Origin: Actinomycetota bacterium
GTDB taxonomy: Bacteria > Actinomycetota > Humimicrobiia > Humimicrobiales > Humimicrobiaceae
Assembly: GCA_023379515.1 (NCBI GenBank)
Contig: JAMCQQ010000063.1
Span: forward strand, 5,633-69,632
Reading direction: 5' to 3'
DNA length: 64,000 nt
The notes under the pieces were generated by a model, which was given only the letters and a program-made list of their open reading frames with translations, searched no databases and was not told where the DNA came from. How positions within the stretch are numbered: the stretch's first letter is position 1; each line of letters starts with the position of its first letter. Positions 8,762-17,874 of this stretch are shown piece by piece. Made by a program: the position numbers and the translations under genes.

Positions 8762-8786
8762 TATAATGTACAAATGTACATTATAA
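8761..8786. promoter_or_regulatory. Palindromic operator TTATAATGTACA/TGTACATTATAA
   Basis: A 26-bp near-perfect palindrome over the transcription start region of the SorC regulator at 8840. A further half-site, TTGTACATAT, lies near 8805-8814. The same TGTACATTT core recurs ahead of the second SorC gene (16865). Placement over +1 suggests autorepression relieved by the sugar effector; that is inference. Confidence 0.6.
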
Positions 8787-8839
8787 TGAACAATTAATCA
8801 ATTATTGTACATATCTATGAACAAAAATTTCAATCAATA

Positions 8840-9781
8840 ATGTCGGCAGATAAACGCAGAAAAACAATTTATAAAGTCTTAAGAATGTATTATGTAGATA
8901 ATCTTACTCAAAATGAAATAGCTAATAGGTTATCCATATCAAGAATAAAAGTTGCAAGATATATTTATTATGCAAAGGCTCATAAATTAGTTGAAACAAA
9001 ATTAAATTTTCCGATTAATGAAAATGATGAACTTGAAACTGAATTTGAAAATAAATATGGTTTAAAGGAATGCAGGATAGTACCTTCTTTTGAAAATATT
9101 GAAGATACATATAAATACATAGCAATTGAGCTTGCCGATATTCTGGGAAGAATTTTAAATGACGATGAATATGTTGGTATCTCCTGGGGGACAACTCTTG
9201 AAGGAGTTTCAAGATATTTAAAACTTAATAAAAAAATAAATGTAAATGTGATCCCAGTTACAGGTGCAATTGGCATTCAGGGACAGGATAATTCAACAAA
9301 TTTTGTAATTAAAAACTTTGCGGATAAGATAGGCGGCAGATATTATCCTATCCATATCCCGAATATTGTTGATTCAAAAAAAGCAAAAAAAATACTGGAA
9401 GCAGACAGCCAGACCAGGAATATCATTGAACTGAATAAAAAATTAAGCACGGTAATTTTAGCTGTAAGTGCAGCAAGTCTTGATACAAGTTTCAGCAGAC
9501 TGGGAGCTTTCAACCAGAAGGATATAGATTATCTGGACTCGCTGGGTGTTGTTGGAATATTAAATTTTGAATTCTTAAATGCTGCCGGAGAATTAGTTGA
9601 AAATATGATAAATGACAGAATAGTCAGGATACTTCCATTTGAATCAATCAGAAAAATAAAAAACTCAATACTGATATCCTGGGGACCTAAAAAAGTAGAA
9701 ATTTTAAAAGCATGTATTAAAAATAAAAATATTAATATTCTTTTAACAGATGAAGAGACAGCAAGAGCTATATCATGTTAA
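8840..9781 (+). CDS. SorC-family sugar-responsive transcriptional regulator
   Basis: A 313-residue protein. The N-terminal winged/HTH segment YYVDNLTQNEIANRLSISRIKVARYI (residues ~17-45) is followed by the SorC sugar-binding domain with GISWGTTLEGVSRY and the effector-pocket region VIPVTGAIG. SorC/DeoR-type regulators bind phosphorylated sugars and control the adjacent catabolic operon. No Shine-Dalgarno is evident; the ATG overlaps the TAA of a seven-codon frame beginning at 8817. Closely related to the regulator at 16918 (same HTH core LTQNEI..L.ISRIKV.RY). It heads cassette A. Confidence 0.85.
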   Translation: MSADKRRKTIYKVLRMYYVDNLTQNEIANRLSISRIKVARYIYYAKAHKLVETKLNFPINENDELETEFENKYGLKECRIVPSFENIEDTYKYIAIELADILGRILNDDEYVGISWGTTLEGVSRYLKLNKKINVNVIPVTGAIGIQGQDNSTNFVIKNFADKIGGRYYPIHIPNIVDSKKAKKILEADSQTRNIIELNKKLSTVILAVSAASLDTSFSRLGAFNQKDIDYLDSLGVVGILNFEFLNAAGELVENMINDRIVRILPFESIRKIKNSILISWGPKKVEILKACIKNKNINILLTDEETARAISC

Positions 9782-9836
9782 TTTTTTAAAGCGTTATTTT
9801 GAGAAAATTAAAATATTTTAAAAAGGAGCAGATTCA

Positions 9837-11393
9837 ATGAAAGATATTCTTATAGGTATTGATTTGGGTTCAACAAATGTAAAGACAATGTTTTTTAACA
9901 AGGAAGGAAAAGTTTTGGCTTTTTCAGCCAAGGAGTATCCCGTATATTTTCCAAAACCCGGGTGGGTTGAATATGATCCTGCAGACTGGTGGGAAAGTAC
10001 TAAAGTTACAATTCGAGAGTGCCTTAAAAAAACCGGTATTAATCCTGATTCGATAGCAGGTATAAGTGTAAGCGGTTTAGGTTGCTGTCCGGTTCCTTTG
10101 GATGAAGACGGAAATGTTTTGTATAATGCTTTACCATGGTCTGATCAGAGAGCTCAGGTAGAAGTTGATTTCCTAATAAAGAATTGCAAAGACCTTATAA
10201 ATACCGCAAGCGGAAGTTATCCTACAACTATGAATACAATGCCGCATCTAATCTGGATTAAAAATAATGAACCTGAGGTATATAAAAAGCTTTTTAAATA
10301 TACTGAAGCTTCAGGATTTATAGTTCAAAGGTTAACAGGGGAATTTATTCTTGAATATGCCTCAGCTTCTTTTGTTGAGTATGGCATTGATATCAAAAAA
10401 TTAAAATACAGTGAAGAACTAATTAAAGCAATGAGTTTGGATTATGAAAAATTTCCAAAATTGATTGCAAATACTGAACAGGCAGGCATAGTAACAAATA
10501 AGACTGCTCAAGAAACAGGTCTTATAGAAGGCATACCGGTTTTTTGCGGAGGTAATGATATGCCTTCGGGGGCAATTGGCGGCGGTGCAATTAAAGCAGG
10601 CCAAGCTTTTTTATATACTGGTACCGGTGCAAATACTACAGTAATAACAGATGACCTTTTCAAGACTTCACCGTATTTGCTTAATTGTCTGTGTATAAAC
10701 AATCCGAAGATAAAATTAATTGACGGCGTACAGGGTTCGATAGGTTTTTCATTAAAATGGTTCAGGGATACTCTTGGAGGACTTGAAAAAAATGCATCAT
10801 CAATGTTAAATTCGGTGCTTGACCCATTTGAAATCATGGATGCCGAAGCTTTAAGAACAGAAGCAGGTGCCGGAGGTGTGATTTATCTGCCATTTTTAAT
10901 GGGTCATTTTTCACCTGTTTTAAACCCTTATGCAAAAGGTGTATTTTTTGGTTTGGGACCGACAACTACAAGAGCTCAATTAATTAAAGCTGTTATAGAA
11001 GGCTGTGTTTTTGATAGTTATCAGAGCTTAAAAGTTATTCTTGATATGGGGATTAAGATTGATGAAATTATTTTTGTTGGTGGTCCTTCAAATAGTGAAA
11101 CATGGTGCCAAGTCGTTTCTGATGTGACAAACAGGAAAGTAATTACGGTAAATGTGCCTGAGGCTGCTACCTTAGGCAATGCAGTACTTGCAGGAGTAGG
11201 TGTTGGTATTTATAAAAGCTTTGAAGAAGCAATTGATAAAATTATAAGAGTCAGGAAGATATATCATCCAAACGAAAATAACCACAAAATTTATACTGAA
11301 CTATATCCATTATTTATTCAAATTTATGAGGAATCTCTTGAAAGCTTTGAAAAACTGGCAAAAGTTAAGGAAAAATTTGGAATTTTAAAATAG
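9837..11393 (+). CDS. FGGY-family carbohydrate kinase (xylulokinase-like), cassette A
   Basis: A 518-residue ASKHA-fold kinase. The N-terminal phosphate loop GIDLGSTNVKTMFF (residues 6-19) and the WVEYDPADWW motif are typical of FGGY proteins. The second half holds GTGANTTV, a KAVIEGCVFDSYQSL segment and GGPSNSETWCQVVSDVTNRKV. It phosphorylates a sugar or polyol with ATP; the exact substrate (xylulose-, ribulose- or erythritol-like) cannot be fixed from sequence. A clear AAAGGAG precedes the ATG. It follows the SorC regulator and precedes a URO-D-family gene and a ribose-type ABC importer, so it probably acts on the imported substrate. Confidence 0.88.
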   Translation: MKDILIGIDLGSTNVKTMFFNKEGKVLAFSAKEYPVYFPKPGWVEYDPADWWESTKVTIRECLKKTGINPDSIAGISVSGLGCCPVPLDEDGNVLYNALPWSDQRAQVEVDFLIKNCKDLINTASGSYPTTMNTMPHLIWIKNNEPEVYKKLFKYTEASGFIVQRLTGEFILEYASASFVEYGIDIKKLKYSEELIKAMSLDYEKFPKLIANTEQAGIVTNKTAQETGLIEGIPVFCGGNDMPSGAIGGGAIKAGQAFLYTGTGANTTVITDDLFKTSPYLLNCLCINNPKIKLIDGVQGSIGFSLKWFRDTLGGLEKNASSMLNSVLDPFEIMDAEALRTEAGAGGVIYLPFLMGHFSPVLNPYAKGVFFGLGPTTTRAQLIKAVIEGCVFDSYQSLKVILDMGIKIDEIIFVGGPSNSETWCQVVSDVTNRKVITVNVPEAATLGNAVLAGVGVGIYKSFEEAIDKIIRVRKIYHPNENNHKIYTELYPLFIQIYEESLESFEKLAKVKEKFGILK

Positions 11394-11473
11394 CATTTTT
11401 TATTGTTTAAAAAGACTTAAAAATTTTTAAAAGAGGAAATTATCACTTAACAGTCCTTGGAAAGGTAGATTTA

Positions 11474-12616
11474 ATGAATTCGCGGGAAAGAGTTATAAAG
11501 GCATATAATCATCAGGAACCTGACAGAGTACCAATTTGCATAGGCGGGGTTGCTCAAAAGTTTACAAAGAATGTTTATTATAAGGTAAAGGAAAAACTGG
11601 GCATTAGCGAGGAATATGAAAAAGAAAACATGCTTGATGAACTTGGAAATGTAATATATTACAATCCCAAGGTTCTTGATTATTTTCACATTGATTTCCG
11701 TGAAATTCAGATAAGAAGACTTCCTCATAACAGGATTTTTGAAGATGGAAGCTGGGAATATGAATTGGGAATCAGGATGAAAGCAAGCCCTAACGGTGAA
11801 ACTGTAAATTTTATTTCACACCCTCTTAAAGATGCATTAATTGATGACATAAAAAAATATAAGTTTCCGGATCCAAAAGATAAAAGACGCTTTGAGGGAT
11901 TAAGGCAGGAAGCAAAAGATTTGTATGGAAATACAGATTTTGCAATAGGAGCATATAAAGCTACTCTTCTTGGACTTTGGGATTGTGCATGGGTATTAAG
12001 AAGCATGGATAAGCTGTTTGTGGATTTAATATTTGATAAACCTCTTGTTAATTGTCTTCTTGATAAGATCCTTGCATTTAATTATGAAGTTTATGAAGCA
12101 TATCTTAAGGAAATTGGAGAATATATTAATGTTGTAGAATTCAATGATGATTTCGGAACTCAAAGCAATCTTATGATTTCTCCTGATCAATATAGAGAAT
12201 TTATAAAGCCAAGACATAAGATTTTAATTGACATGTTTAAAAAATATGCTAAAAATGCAAAGGTTCTGATTCATTCCTGCGGAAGCATTTACAGCATTAT
12301 TCTTGATTTTATTGAAATAGGGATAAATATAATTAATCCTGTACAACCTCTTGCAGCCAATATGAATACCTATAAGTTAAAAAAAGAATTTGGAAATGAC
12401 ATTTGCTTTCAGGGGGGAATAGATTTACAGGAAGCAATGCTGGGTTCTGTTAAAGATGTAGAAAATGAAGTGATTGAAAGAATCAGATCGCTTGCACCTG
12501 GAGGAGGTTATGTCCTGTCTACAGCTAATAATATTGCAAGTGATGTTCCTCTGGAAAATGTTTTTGCTTTATATGATTTTGCATATAAATATGGGAAATA
12601 TCCCATAAATATTTAA
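11474..12616 (+). CDS. Uroporphyrinogen decarboxylase (URO-D/MtaA)-superfamily protein, cassette A
   Basis: A 380-residue TIM-barrel protein of the COG0407 type. It starts MNSRERVIKAYNHQEPDRVP. It carries the zinc-type motif LIHSCGS and, after the segment GINIINPVQPLAA, the GGID loop and GGGYVLSTANNIASDVPLENV. The His-x-Cys pair is the metal site of MtaA/CmuA-like methyltransferases; the third ligand cysteine seen in MtaA is replaced here (LSTANN). True heme-pathway HemE is unlikely because no tetrapyrrole gene is nearby and the HSCG motif is absent from HemE. Its real substrate is unknown. Position between a sugar kinase and a sugar permease suggests a role in catabolism of the imported compound. 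Confidence 0.8.
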   Translation: MNSRERVIKAYNHQEPDRVPICIGGVAQKFTKNVYYKVKEKLGISEEYEKENMLDELGNVIYYNPKVLDYFHIDFREIQIRRLPHNRIFEDGSWEYELGIRMKASPNGETVNFISHPLKDALIDDIKKYKFPDPKDKRRFEGLRQEAKDLYGNTDFAIGAYKATLLGLWDCAWVLRSMDKLFVDLIFDKPLVNCLLDKILAFNYEVYEAYLKEIGEYINVVEFNDDFGTQSNLMISPDQYREFIKPRHKILIDMFKKYAKNAKVLIHSCGSIYSIILDFIEIGINIINPVQPLAANMNTYKLKKEFGNDICFQGGIDLQEAMLGSVKDVENEVIERIRSLAPGGGYVLSTANNIASDVPLENVFALYDFAYKYGKYPINI

Positions 12617-12817
12617 AAAATTAATAAAACATATAAATATAAAAAATTAACGAAATTTATATAAATTTTTATTTAAAAAGTGATTTTTAACATTTTATGG
12701 AAATTTTTATTTTAAATATAAAAGTTAATTTAAAACTATGGAAAATAAGTGCAATAAATTAATAAATTTAAAACAGTTAAAAAATATTTATATTTGCAAT
12801 AAGAAGGGTTGGTAAAT

Positions 12818-13798
12818 GTGAATCAGATTAGCGGCAGGTTCAGTTTGGCTAAAGGGAAAATATCCAGAGTTCAGGAACTGGGGGTAGGTCTTGCATTACT
12901 GGCATTATGTCTGATTTTAGGATTTTCGACTGAAAATTTTTTTAGAATTACTAATTTAATTTCTATTTTAAGATCTGCTTCCTATGTCGGCATAATGTCA
13001 CTTGGAATGGTGTTTGTACTTTCGATGCGGGATGTGGATTTATCCATAGGCAGTATTTATAATCTTGCAGGTATGACTGTAGGTTTTTTGCTTACTATGA
13101 AAGTGGATGTATGGCTTGCAGTAATCATTGGAATTCTTGTTGGAGTTGTTTGCGGACTGTTTAACATAGGTTTTAGCATAGCATTTAAAATTCCTACTAT
13201 AATTGTCACACTGGGTACTTTAAGTGTGTTTAAAGGTCTTGGACTTGTAATTTCTCAAGGCAGTCCATTTTACAGTTTTGAAAAGACAAGCTTCTTTTTT
13301 ACAAAGATAGGCGGAACAATTGGGAAATTTCCGGTTATAGCATTAATATTTCTGATTTTAACTGTAATCTTCTTTGTAATATACGGATTTACAGTTTTTG
13401 GTATAAGAGTTAGGGGAATAGGCTCCAACCCTCATGCGGCAGAATTCAGCGGTGTAAATATAATTAAATACAGAATCATAGTATTTATTTTAATGGGTGC
13501 ACTGGCAGCATTTGCAGGTACCCTTGAGCTTTCTTTTCTTCAAAGTTCCCATCTTGAAATGGGCGTAGGTAATGAACTAAGTGTAATCGCTGCTGTAATC
13601 ATCGGGGGAACATCATTAGCGGGAGGTTCCGGTTCAATTCTTGGTGCATTGATTGGTGCATTGATAATTGCTGTGATAAGAAATGGCATAGTTCAGCTTG
13701 GTGTGTCTCCTTACTGGAGTTCAACTGTTACAGGGTTTGTTATATTAGCTGCAGTTGCTATAGATTATTTGTTTAAAAGATTAAGAAGCAGTCAATAG
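12818..13798 (+). CDS. Ribose-type ABC transporter permease (RbsC-like), cassette A
   Basis: About 326 residues and 8-10 membrane helices. Family signatures are SMRDVDLSIGSIYNLAGM (near residue 70) and the C-terminal AAVIIGGTSLAGGSGSILGALIGALIIAVIRNGI. I start at GTG 12818 rather than the in-frame TTG at 12809, because GAAGGG at 12803-12808 is nine bases before the GTG but abuts the TTG. It forms the inner-membrane channel with the ATPase at 15245 and receives substrate from the lipoprotein at 14005. Confidence 0.88.
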   Translation: MNQISGRFSLAKGKISRVQELGVGLALLALCLILGFSTENFFRITNLISILRSASYVGIMSLGMVFVLSMRDVDLSIGSIYNLAGMTVGFLLTMKVDVWLAVIIGILVGVVCGLFNIGFSIAFKIPTIIVTLGTLSVFKGLGLVISQGSPFYSFEKTSFFFTKIGGTIGKFPVIALIFLILTVIFFVIYGFTVFGIRVRGIGSNPHAAEFSGVNIIKYRIIVFILMGALAAFAGTLELSFLQSSHLEMGVGNELSVIAAVIIGGTSLAGGSGSILGALIGALIIAVIRNGIVQLGVSPYWSSTVTGFVILAAVAIDYLFKRLRSSQ

Positions 13799-13800
13799 CT

Positions 13801-13880
13801 GAAAGGAGGTTTTAAAATATTAAAAATATTAAATATCTGAAGAAATATAAAATACCAGAAAAATTGAGAAAAGGAGGTGG
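13801..13880 (+). promoter_or_regulatory. Two extra strong Shine-Dalgarno sequences in the leader of the cassette A binding protein
   Basis: GAAAGGAGGT at 13801-13810 and AAGGAGGTGG at 13871-13880, 68 bp apart, both more than 100 bases before the start they precede (14005, which has its own GAGGG). Neither has a start codon at usable spacing; the ATG at 13896 is 18 bases off and opens only nine codons. The first matches the STAB-SD that stabilises cry3A mRNA in Bacillus thuringiensis. A stabilising role here is inference. Confidence 0.5.
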
Positions 13881-13897
13881 TTTTATAAATAAAAAAT

Positions 13898-13955
13898 GAG
13901 ATTTGTTTCCAAAATCCTCCGATGAGCATGAAGGCATTTATAGAAAACAAATCTC
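13898..13955 (+). promoter_or_regulatory. Leader stem-loop ahead of the binding-protein gene
   Basis: GAGATTTGTTT (13898-13908) pairs perfectly with AAACAAATCTC (13945-13955) around a 36-nt loop, between the second extra Shine-Dalgarno and the gene's own ribosome site. There is no T-tract, so it is not an obvious terminator. It may protect the mRNA or be a regulatory leader. Confidence 0.4.
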
Positions 13956-14004
13956 CAAAAGATTTTACTAAATTTATAAAAATCATTAAAGAGGGAAGAT
14001 TATT

Positions 14005-15165
14005 ATGAAAAAAACAGTATTATGGTTTTTAGTTGTAGTACTGGCAGTTTCTGTGCTGTCATTTTTTACACTTTCCGGCTGCAAAAAAACTGCAGCAACC
14101 ACTACTGCTGCCGCAGAAACTACAGCAGCCGAGACCACAACTACAGCAGCCGCTGAAACTACTGCAGTTGAAACCACAAAGGCAAGTGTAACAACAGTTC
14201 CTTCAGATACTTTGTTTGCTGCTGTACTTCATATATCCAGTGCTTTTGCCAATACCATAAAAAGAGGTGCTGAAAATGCAGCAAAAGACTATGGAGCAAC
14301 AAATATGCAGGTTCTGATACCTTCAAAAATGGAAGCAACGGAACAGATTGCATTATTTGACTCAATGGTGGAAAAAGGCGCAAAGGGAATAATGACTGTT
14401 GCAGCAGCAGCAGGAGCATGGACTGTACCAATTAATAATGCAGTTGATAAAGGTGTAATTGTTAATACAGGAAATGTTGGTGCTCCTGACTCCAAGCAAT
14501 CATTATTTTGTGGAATATCAGGATATACTGATGGATTAATTCTTGGCCAGGCGCTGCTTGATAATCCAAATACTCCCAAAAAAGGAAAAGTTGTGCTTGG
14601 GATACCTATTCCCGGACTCCCAGTGCTTGAAGGAAGAATAAAAGGAGTTTTGGAAGTATTAAAGAAGAATCCTGATTATACAATTATAGGACCTCTTGAC
14701 TGCGGACAGTCTCCGGATGCAACTTATTCGTGGGTTGAAGGTGTTTATTCAGCAAATCCGGATATGGTAATGCTTTTAGGTTCCAGTTTCCTTGAGCCGG
14801 GTGCTGCAGATCAGTTTAAGAGAAAAAATCCAAGTGCTAAATTTTTTGTTGCAGGATATGACCTTGAACCAAATGAATTACAGGGTATTAAAGACGGCAC
14901 ACTTGATATTACAGTAGGACAGGGACCTTATCTTCAGGGATACATTCCAATGGCAGCTATTTTTGAAAATCTGCTGAAGGGAAATCCGCTTGCTACAGGA
15001 TGGGTTAATCCGGGTGAAGAAGTTGTTACAGCCGCAAATGTTGATGAATTTATAAAACGTGAAAATGATCCAAAAGTGGAATATGATTTTTACAAAAAAG
15101 TAATACAGGATCAATTTACACCTATATGGGAAAAGACAGTGCCTTTCAGTGAATATGTTCCGTAA
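14005..15165 (+). CDS. Sugar ABC transporter substrate-binding lipoprotein, cassette A
   Basis: A 386-residue protein with a signal peptide ending in the lipobox LSGC (Cys at about 26). A Thr/Ala/Glu linker (TTAAAETTAAETTTTAAAETT) follows, then a Peripla_BP_4 (RbsB-like) two-lobed binding domain beginning about residue 65 (LFAAVLHISSAFANTIKRGAENAAKDYG). It captures a sugar-like ligand outside the membrane and hands it to the permease at 12818. The ligand is not readable from sequence. It lies between permease and ATPase and is followed by a hairpin. Confidence 0.88.
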   Translation: MKKTVLWFLVVVLAVSVLSFFTLSGCKKTAATTTAAAETTAAETTTTAAAETTAVETTKASVTTVPSDTLFAAVLHISSAFANTIKRGAENAAKDYGATNMQVLIPSKMEATEQIALFDSMVEKGAKGIMTVAAAAGAWTVPINNAVDKGVIVNTGNVGAPDSKQSLFCGISGYTDGLILGQALLDNPNTPKKGKVVLGIPIPGLPVLEGRIKGVLEVLKKNPDYTIIGPLDCGQSPDATYSWVEGVYSANPDMVMLLGSSFLEPGAADQFKRKNPSAKFFVAGYDLEPNELQGIKDGTLDITVGQGPYLQGYIPMAAIFENLLKGNPLATGWVNPGEEVVTAANVDEFIKRENDPKVEYDFYKKVIQDQFTPIWEKTVPFSEYVP

Positions 15166-15186
15166 GATGTAAAAGATAATAAGAAT

Positions 15187-15217
15187 AATGGGGCAGCTTG
15201 ATATAGTCTGCCCCATT
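15187..15217 (+). terminator. Hairpin between binding protein and ATPase (cassette A)
   Basis: AATGGGGCAG pairs with CTGCCCCATT (10-bp perfect stem, 11-nt loop). Only a weak T-run follows, so a partial terminator or 3' stabiliser that raises binding-protein mRNA over ATPase mRNA is most likely. Confidence 0.6.
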
Positions 15218-15244
15218 GTAAACAATATGATTTAAAAGCCAAGT

Positions 15245-16771
15245 ATGGAAACAATGATTAAAATTGAAAATTTAAATAAGTCATTTGGTGCAACAGTTGC
15301 TCTTGATCATATAAGTTTTGAAATTGCAAAAGGCGAGATACATGCAATCGTTGGTGAAAATGGAGCAGGCAAATCTACTTTAATGAAGATTTTAGCTGGT
15401 GCAGTTAGAAAAGACAGCGGAAAAATATTTATAAAAGGAAAAGAAGTTAATATAAGAAATCCTCTGGATGCAGTAAAAGCCGGCATTAGCATTGTCTATC
15501 AGGAGCTGAATTTATATCCTCATCTTTCCGTTTTGCAAAATATATTTATGACTAAAGAAATTAAAAATATCTTTGGCTTTGTTAAAAATACGGAGATGGC
15601 TAAGGAAAGCCGCAAGATATTAAACAGTCTGGAAACGGAGCACCAGATTTCACCTTATGACAGGGTGGAAAATTTATCTATAGCGGATCAGCAAATCGTT
15701 GAAATAAGCAGGGCACTGTCATATGGTTCAGAGATATTAATTCTGGATGAACCTAATTCTGCACTTACAGAAAGTGAAACATTATCATTATTTAAGTTTA
15801 TCAGAGATCTTAGAAAAAAAGGCATAACAATTATTTATGTATCACACCGTCTCGAAGAGGTTTTCAATATATCCGACAGAATATCAGTATTAAGAGATGG
15901 AAAATATATAAATACATGGGAAATAAAAAATATATCTAAGAATGAAATAATTGCTGCAATGATTGGCAGGAAACTTGAAGAAATGTTTCCGCATAGAAGA
16001 ATATTATCAAGTAATAAGATAGTTCTTGAAGTAAAGAATTTAAATAAAAGAAGGAAAATAAAAAATATAGATCTTGGTATTCGTGAAGGTGAAGTGCTTG
16101 GCTTGGCTGGGCTTGATGGATCAGGTGTTGAGGATATTTTCAGAATATTATTCGGACTTGAGAAAAAAGACTCAGGTCATATATTTTATAATGGAAAAAG
16201 GGTAGACAGGCAAAAACCATGGGCTGCAATAAAAAATGGCTGGGCACTGGTTCCTGCTGAAAGACACAATCAGGGTTTAATGCTGGAGTGGTCTATCAGA
16301 GATAATATAATTTTTACTATTCTGGATAAAATATGTGCTATACCAGGATTTATCAGTCCATTAAAGATTAATTCTGTTGTTAAAGAATATTCAAAAAAAC
16401 TTAATATAGTTACAGACAGCATGTTTAAAAAAGTAGATTCTTTATCAGGAGGTAACCAGCAAAAAGTTGTAATTGCAAAATGGCTGGCAACTAAACCAAA
16501 ACTATTGATGCTTAATGACCCGACAAGGGGTATTGATGTAGGAGCTAAAGCTGAAATTTATAAAATAATTGATGAACTGGCAAGACATGGTTTTGCAATA
16601 ATACTAACTTCATCAGAGATAGAAGAGATACTGGAACTTAGCGACAATATCGCAGTTATTTATAATGGGGAACTGGTAGCTAAATTTGCCGGCGGTAAGG
16701 TGGAAAAACAGGAATTAATGTCTTATGTAACAGGCGCTGCTTCAATGAAGGGACAGGCTAAGGAAGCGTAG
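15245..16771 (+). CDS. Ribose-type ABC transporter ATP-binding protein (RbsA/MglA-like), cassette A
   Basis: A 508-residue protein with two fused nucleotide-binding domains. Domain 1 has Walker A GENGAGKST, signature region LSIADQQIVEISRAL and Walker B ILDEPNSAL. Domain 2 has a degenerate Walker A (GLDGSGVEDI), signature LSGGNQQKVVIAKWL and LNDPTRGIDVG. It powers the permease at 12818. The start has no good ribosome site; ATG 15254 is an in-frame alternative. Confidence 0.9.
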   Translation: METMIKIENLNKSFGATVALDHISFEIAKGEIHAIVGENGAGKSTLMKILAGAVRKDSGKIFIKGKEVNIRNPLDAVKAGISIVYQELNLYPHLSVLQNIFMTKEIKNIFGFVKNTEMAKESRKILNSLETEHQISPYDRVENLSIADQQIVEISRALSYGSEILILDEPNSALTESETLSLFKFIRDLRKKGITIIYVSHRLEEVFNISDRISVLRDGKYINTWEIKNISKNEIIAAMIGRKLEEMFPHRRILSSNKIVLEVKNLNKRRKIKNIDLGIREGEVLGLAGLDGSGVEDIFRILFGLEKKDSGHIFYNGKRVDRQKPWAAIKNGWALVPAERHNQGLMLEWSIRDNIIFTILDKICAIPGFISPLKINSVVKEYSKKLNIVTDSMFKKVDSLSGGNQQKVVIAKWLATKPKLLMLNDPTRGIDVGAKAEIYKIIDELARHGFAIILTSSEIEEILELSDNIAVIYNGELVAKFAGGKVEKQELMSYVTGAASMKGQAKEA

Positions 16772-16826
16772 ATTAATAATATTTTTTAAATTAAATAGAA
16801 TTATTAAAGAAATTATTTAGAATTGT

Positions 16827-16889
16827 TGACAATAAAAATAAATAAAATAAAATAAAAAATAATTTGTACATTTGAATAATAAATGTAGA
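16827..16889 (+). promoter_or_regulatory. Promoter and operator of the second SorC regulator
   Basis: TTGACA at 16827-16832 with a weak TAAAAT about 16 bases on. Then an imperfect inverted repeat, TGTACATTT (16865-16873) and AAATGTAGA (16881-16889). TGTACATTT is also the core of the operator at 8761-8786, so both SorC genes may be under the same or mutual control. Confidence 0.5.
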
Positions 16890-16917
16890 AAGTGTTATAT
16901 TAAATAATTATATTTTT

Positions 16918-17862
16918 ATGAAAAAATTAAGCGATAAAAAAACTTTATATAAAATTTTAAAACATTATTATATTGATGACCTGACTCAAAATGAGATATC
17001 AAAAAAACTTAATATCTCAAGAATTAAGGTTATAAGATATTTAAATTATGCAAAGGAAAATGGTTTTGTTGAGACAAAATTAAACATACCAATAAAGGAT
17101 AGCTATGAACTTGAAGATCTAATTGAAACAACATTTGCATTAAAAGAATGCAGGATTGTTCCAACATTCAGCAGTGGAAACGATATTTTTAAATATGCGG
17201 GACTTGAATTAACTGACATCCTTAAAAGAATTTTAAAACCAAATATCTTTATAGGGGTTTCATGGTCAGAAACATTCAGAAGTGTCCTTGAATATATAAA
17301 TATTGGCAGGAGATTTAATGTAAACGTAGTTCCCATAATAGGCGGGCTGGAGCTTGAAGGATCTTCTTCAAATTCCAATTTCATTGCTCACATTTTTGCA
17401 GAAAAAATTGGTGGAATTAACTATAATATTAATCTTCCTGCTGTTTTAGACAGTAAAGAAGCCAGAAAAATTATGGAAAATGAAAGAAATACAAAAAAAA
17501 TAAAGGAATTGGCTGAAAAGATTGAGCTTGTCATTACAGGTATTGGAAATATTGGTCCGAATTCAACAGCTTTAAAGGGAGGATATTTTAAACCTGATGA
17601 AATAAATTATTTAAATTCACTTGGAATTGTCGGAAGCATAAATTTAAACTTTATAGATAAGAATGGAAAAGAAGTAAAAAGCTCAATTGATGACAGAATA
17701 ATTAAAATCTTTCCGCTTGAAAAATTTAAAGAGACAGAAAATGTAATCGGAATTGCTTTTGGTAAAGATAAGGTTGAAGCAATCAAAGCCGCTCTTAAAG
17801 GAAATATAATCAAGCTGCTTATAACAGATGAAAACACTGCCAGAGCACTTCTCCTGCCTTGA
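16918..17862 (+). CDS. SorC-family transcriptional regulator, second copy, closes cassette A
   Basis: A 314-residue paralogue of the regulator at 8840. The HTH segment YYIDDLTQNEISKKLNISRIKVIRYL is nearly the same, and the effector domain contains GVSWSETFRSVLEYI and VVPIIGGLELEG. Effector-domain residues differ more than the HTH, as expected if the two proteins read related DNA sites but different sugar phosphates (inference). ATG without an evident Shine-Dalgarno. It converges on the thiamine-binding gene 12 bp away. Confidence 0.85.
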   Translation: MKKLSDKKTLYKILKHYYIDDLTQNEISKKLNISRIKVIRYLNYAKENGFVETKLNIPIKDSYELEDLIETTFALKECRIVPTFSSGNDIFKYAGLELTDILKRILKPNIFIGVSWSETFRSVLEYINIGRRFNVNVVPIIGGLELEGSSSNSNFIAHIFAEKIGGINYNINLPAVLDSKEARKIMENERNTKKIKELAEKIELVITGIGNIGPNSTALKGGYFKPDEINYLNSLGIVGSINLNFIDKNGKEVKSSIDDRIIKIFPLEKFKETENVIGIAFGKDKVEAIKAALKGNIIKLLITDENTARALLLP

Positions 17863-17874
17863 TTTCAAAATATT

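Noticed and set aside
8817..8840. Seven-codon leader peptide MNKNFNQ overlapping the SorC start
   Set aside because: The TAATG overlap is neat, but no ribosome site precedes it and short AT-rich frames like this arise by chance.
9837..11393. Naming the kinase xylulokinase (xylB)
   Set aside because: FGGY kinases cannot be assigned a substrate on general similarity, and no xylose isomerase lies in the cassette.
11474..12616. HemE, heme biosynthesis
   Set aside because: The HSCG motif and the sugar-cassette context do not fit the porphyrin enzyme, and no other tetrapyrrole gene is present.
13986..14177. Val/Ala-rich reverse frame
   Set aside because: It is the antisense reading of the Thr/Ala/Glu linker of the binding protein at 14005; the same happens behind 40388.
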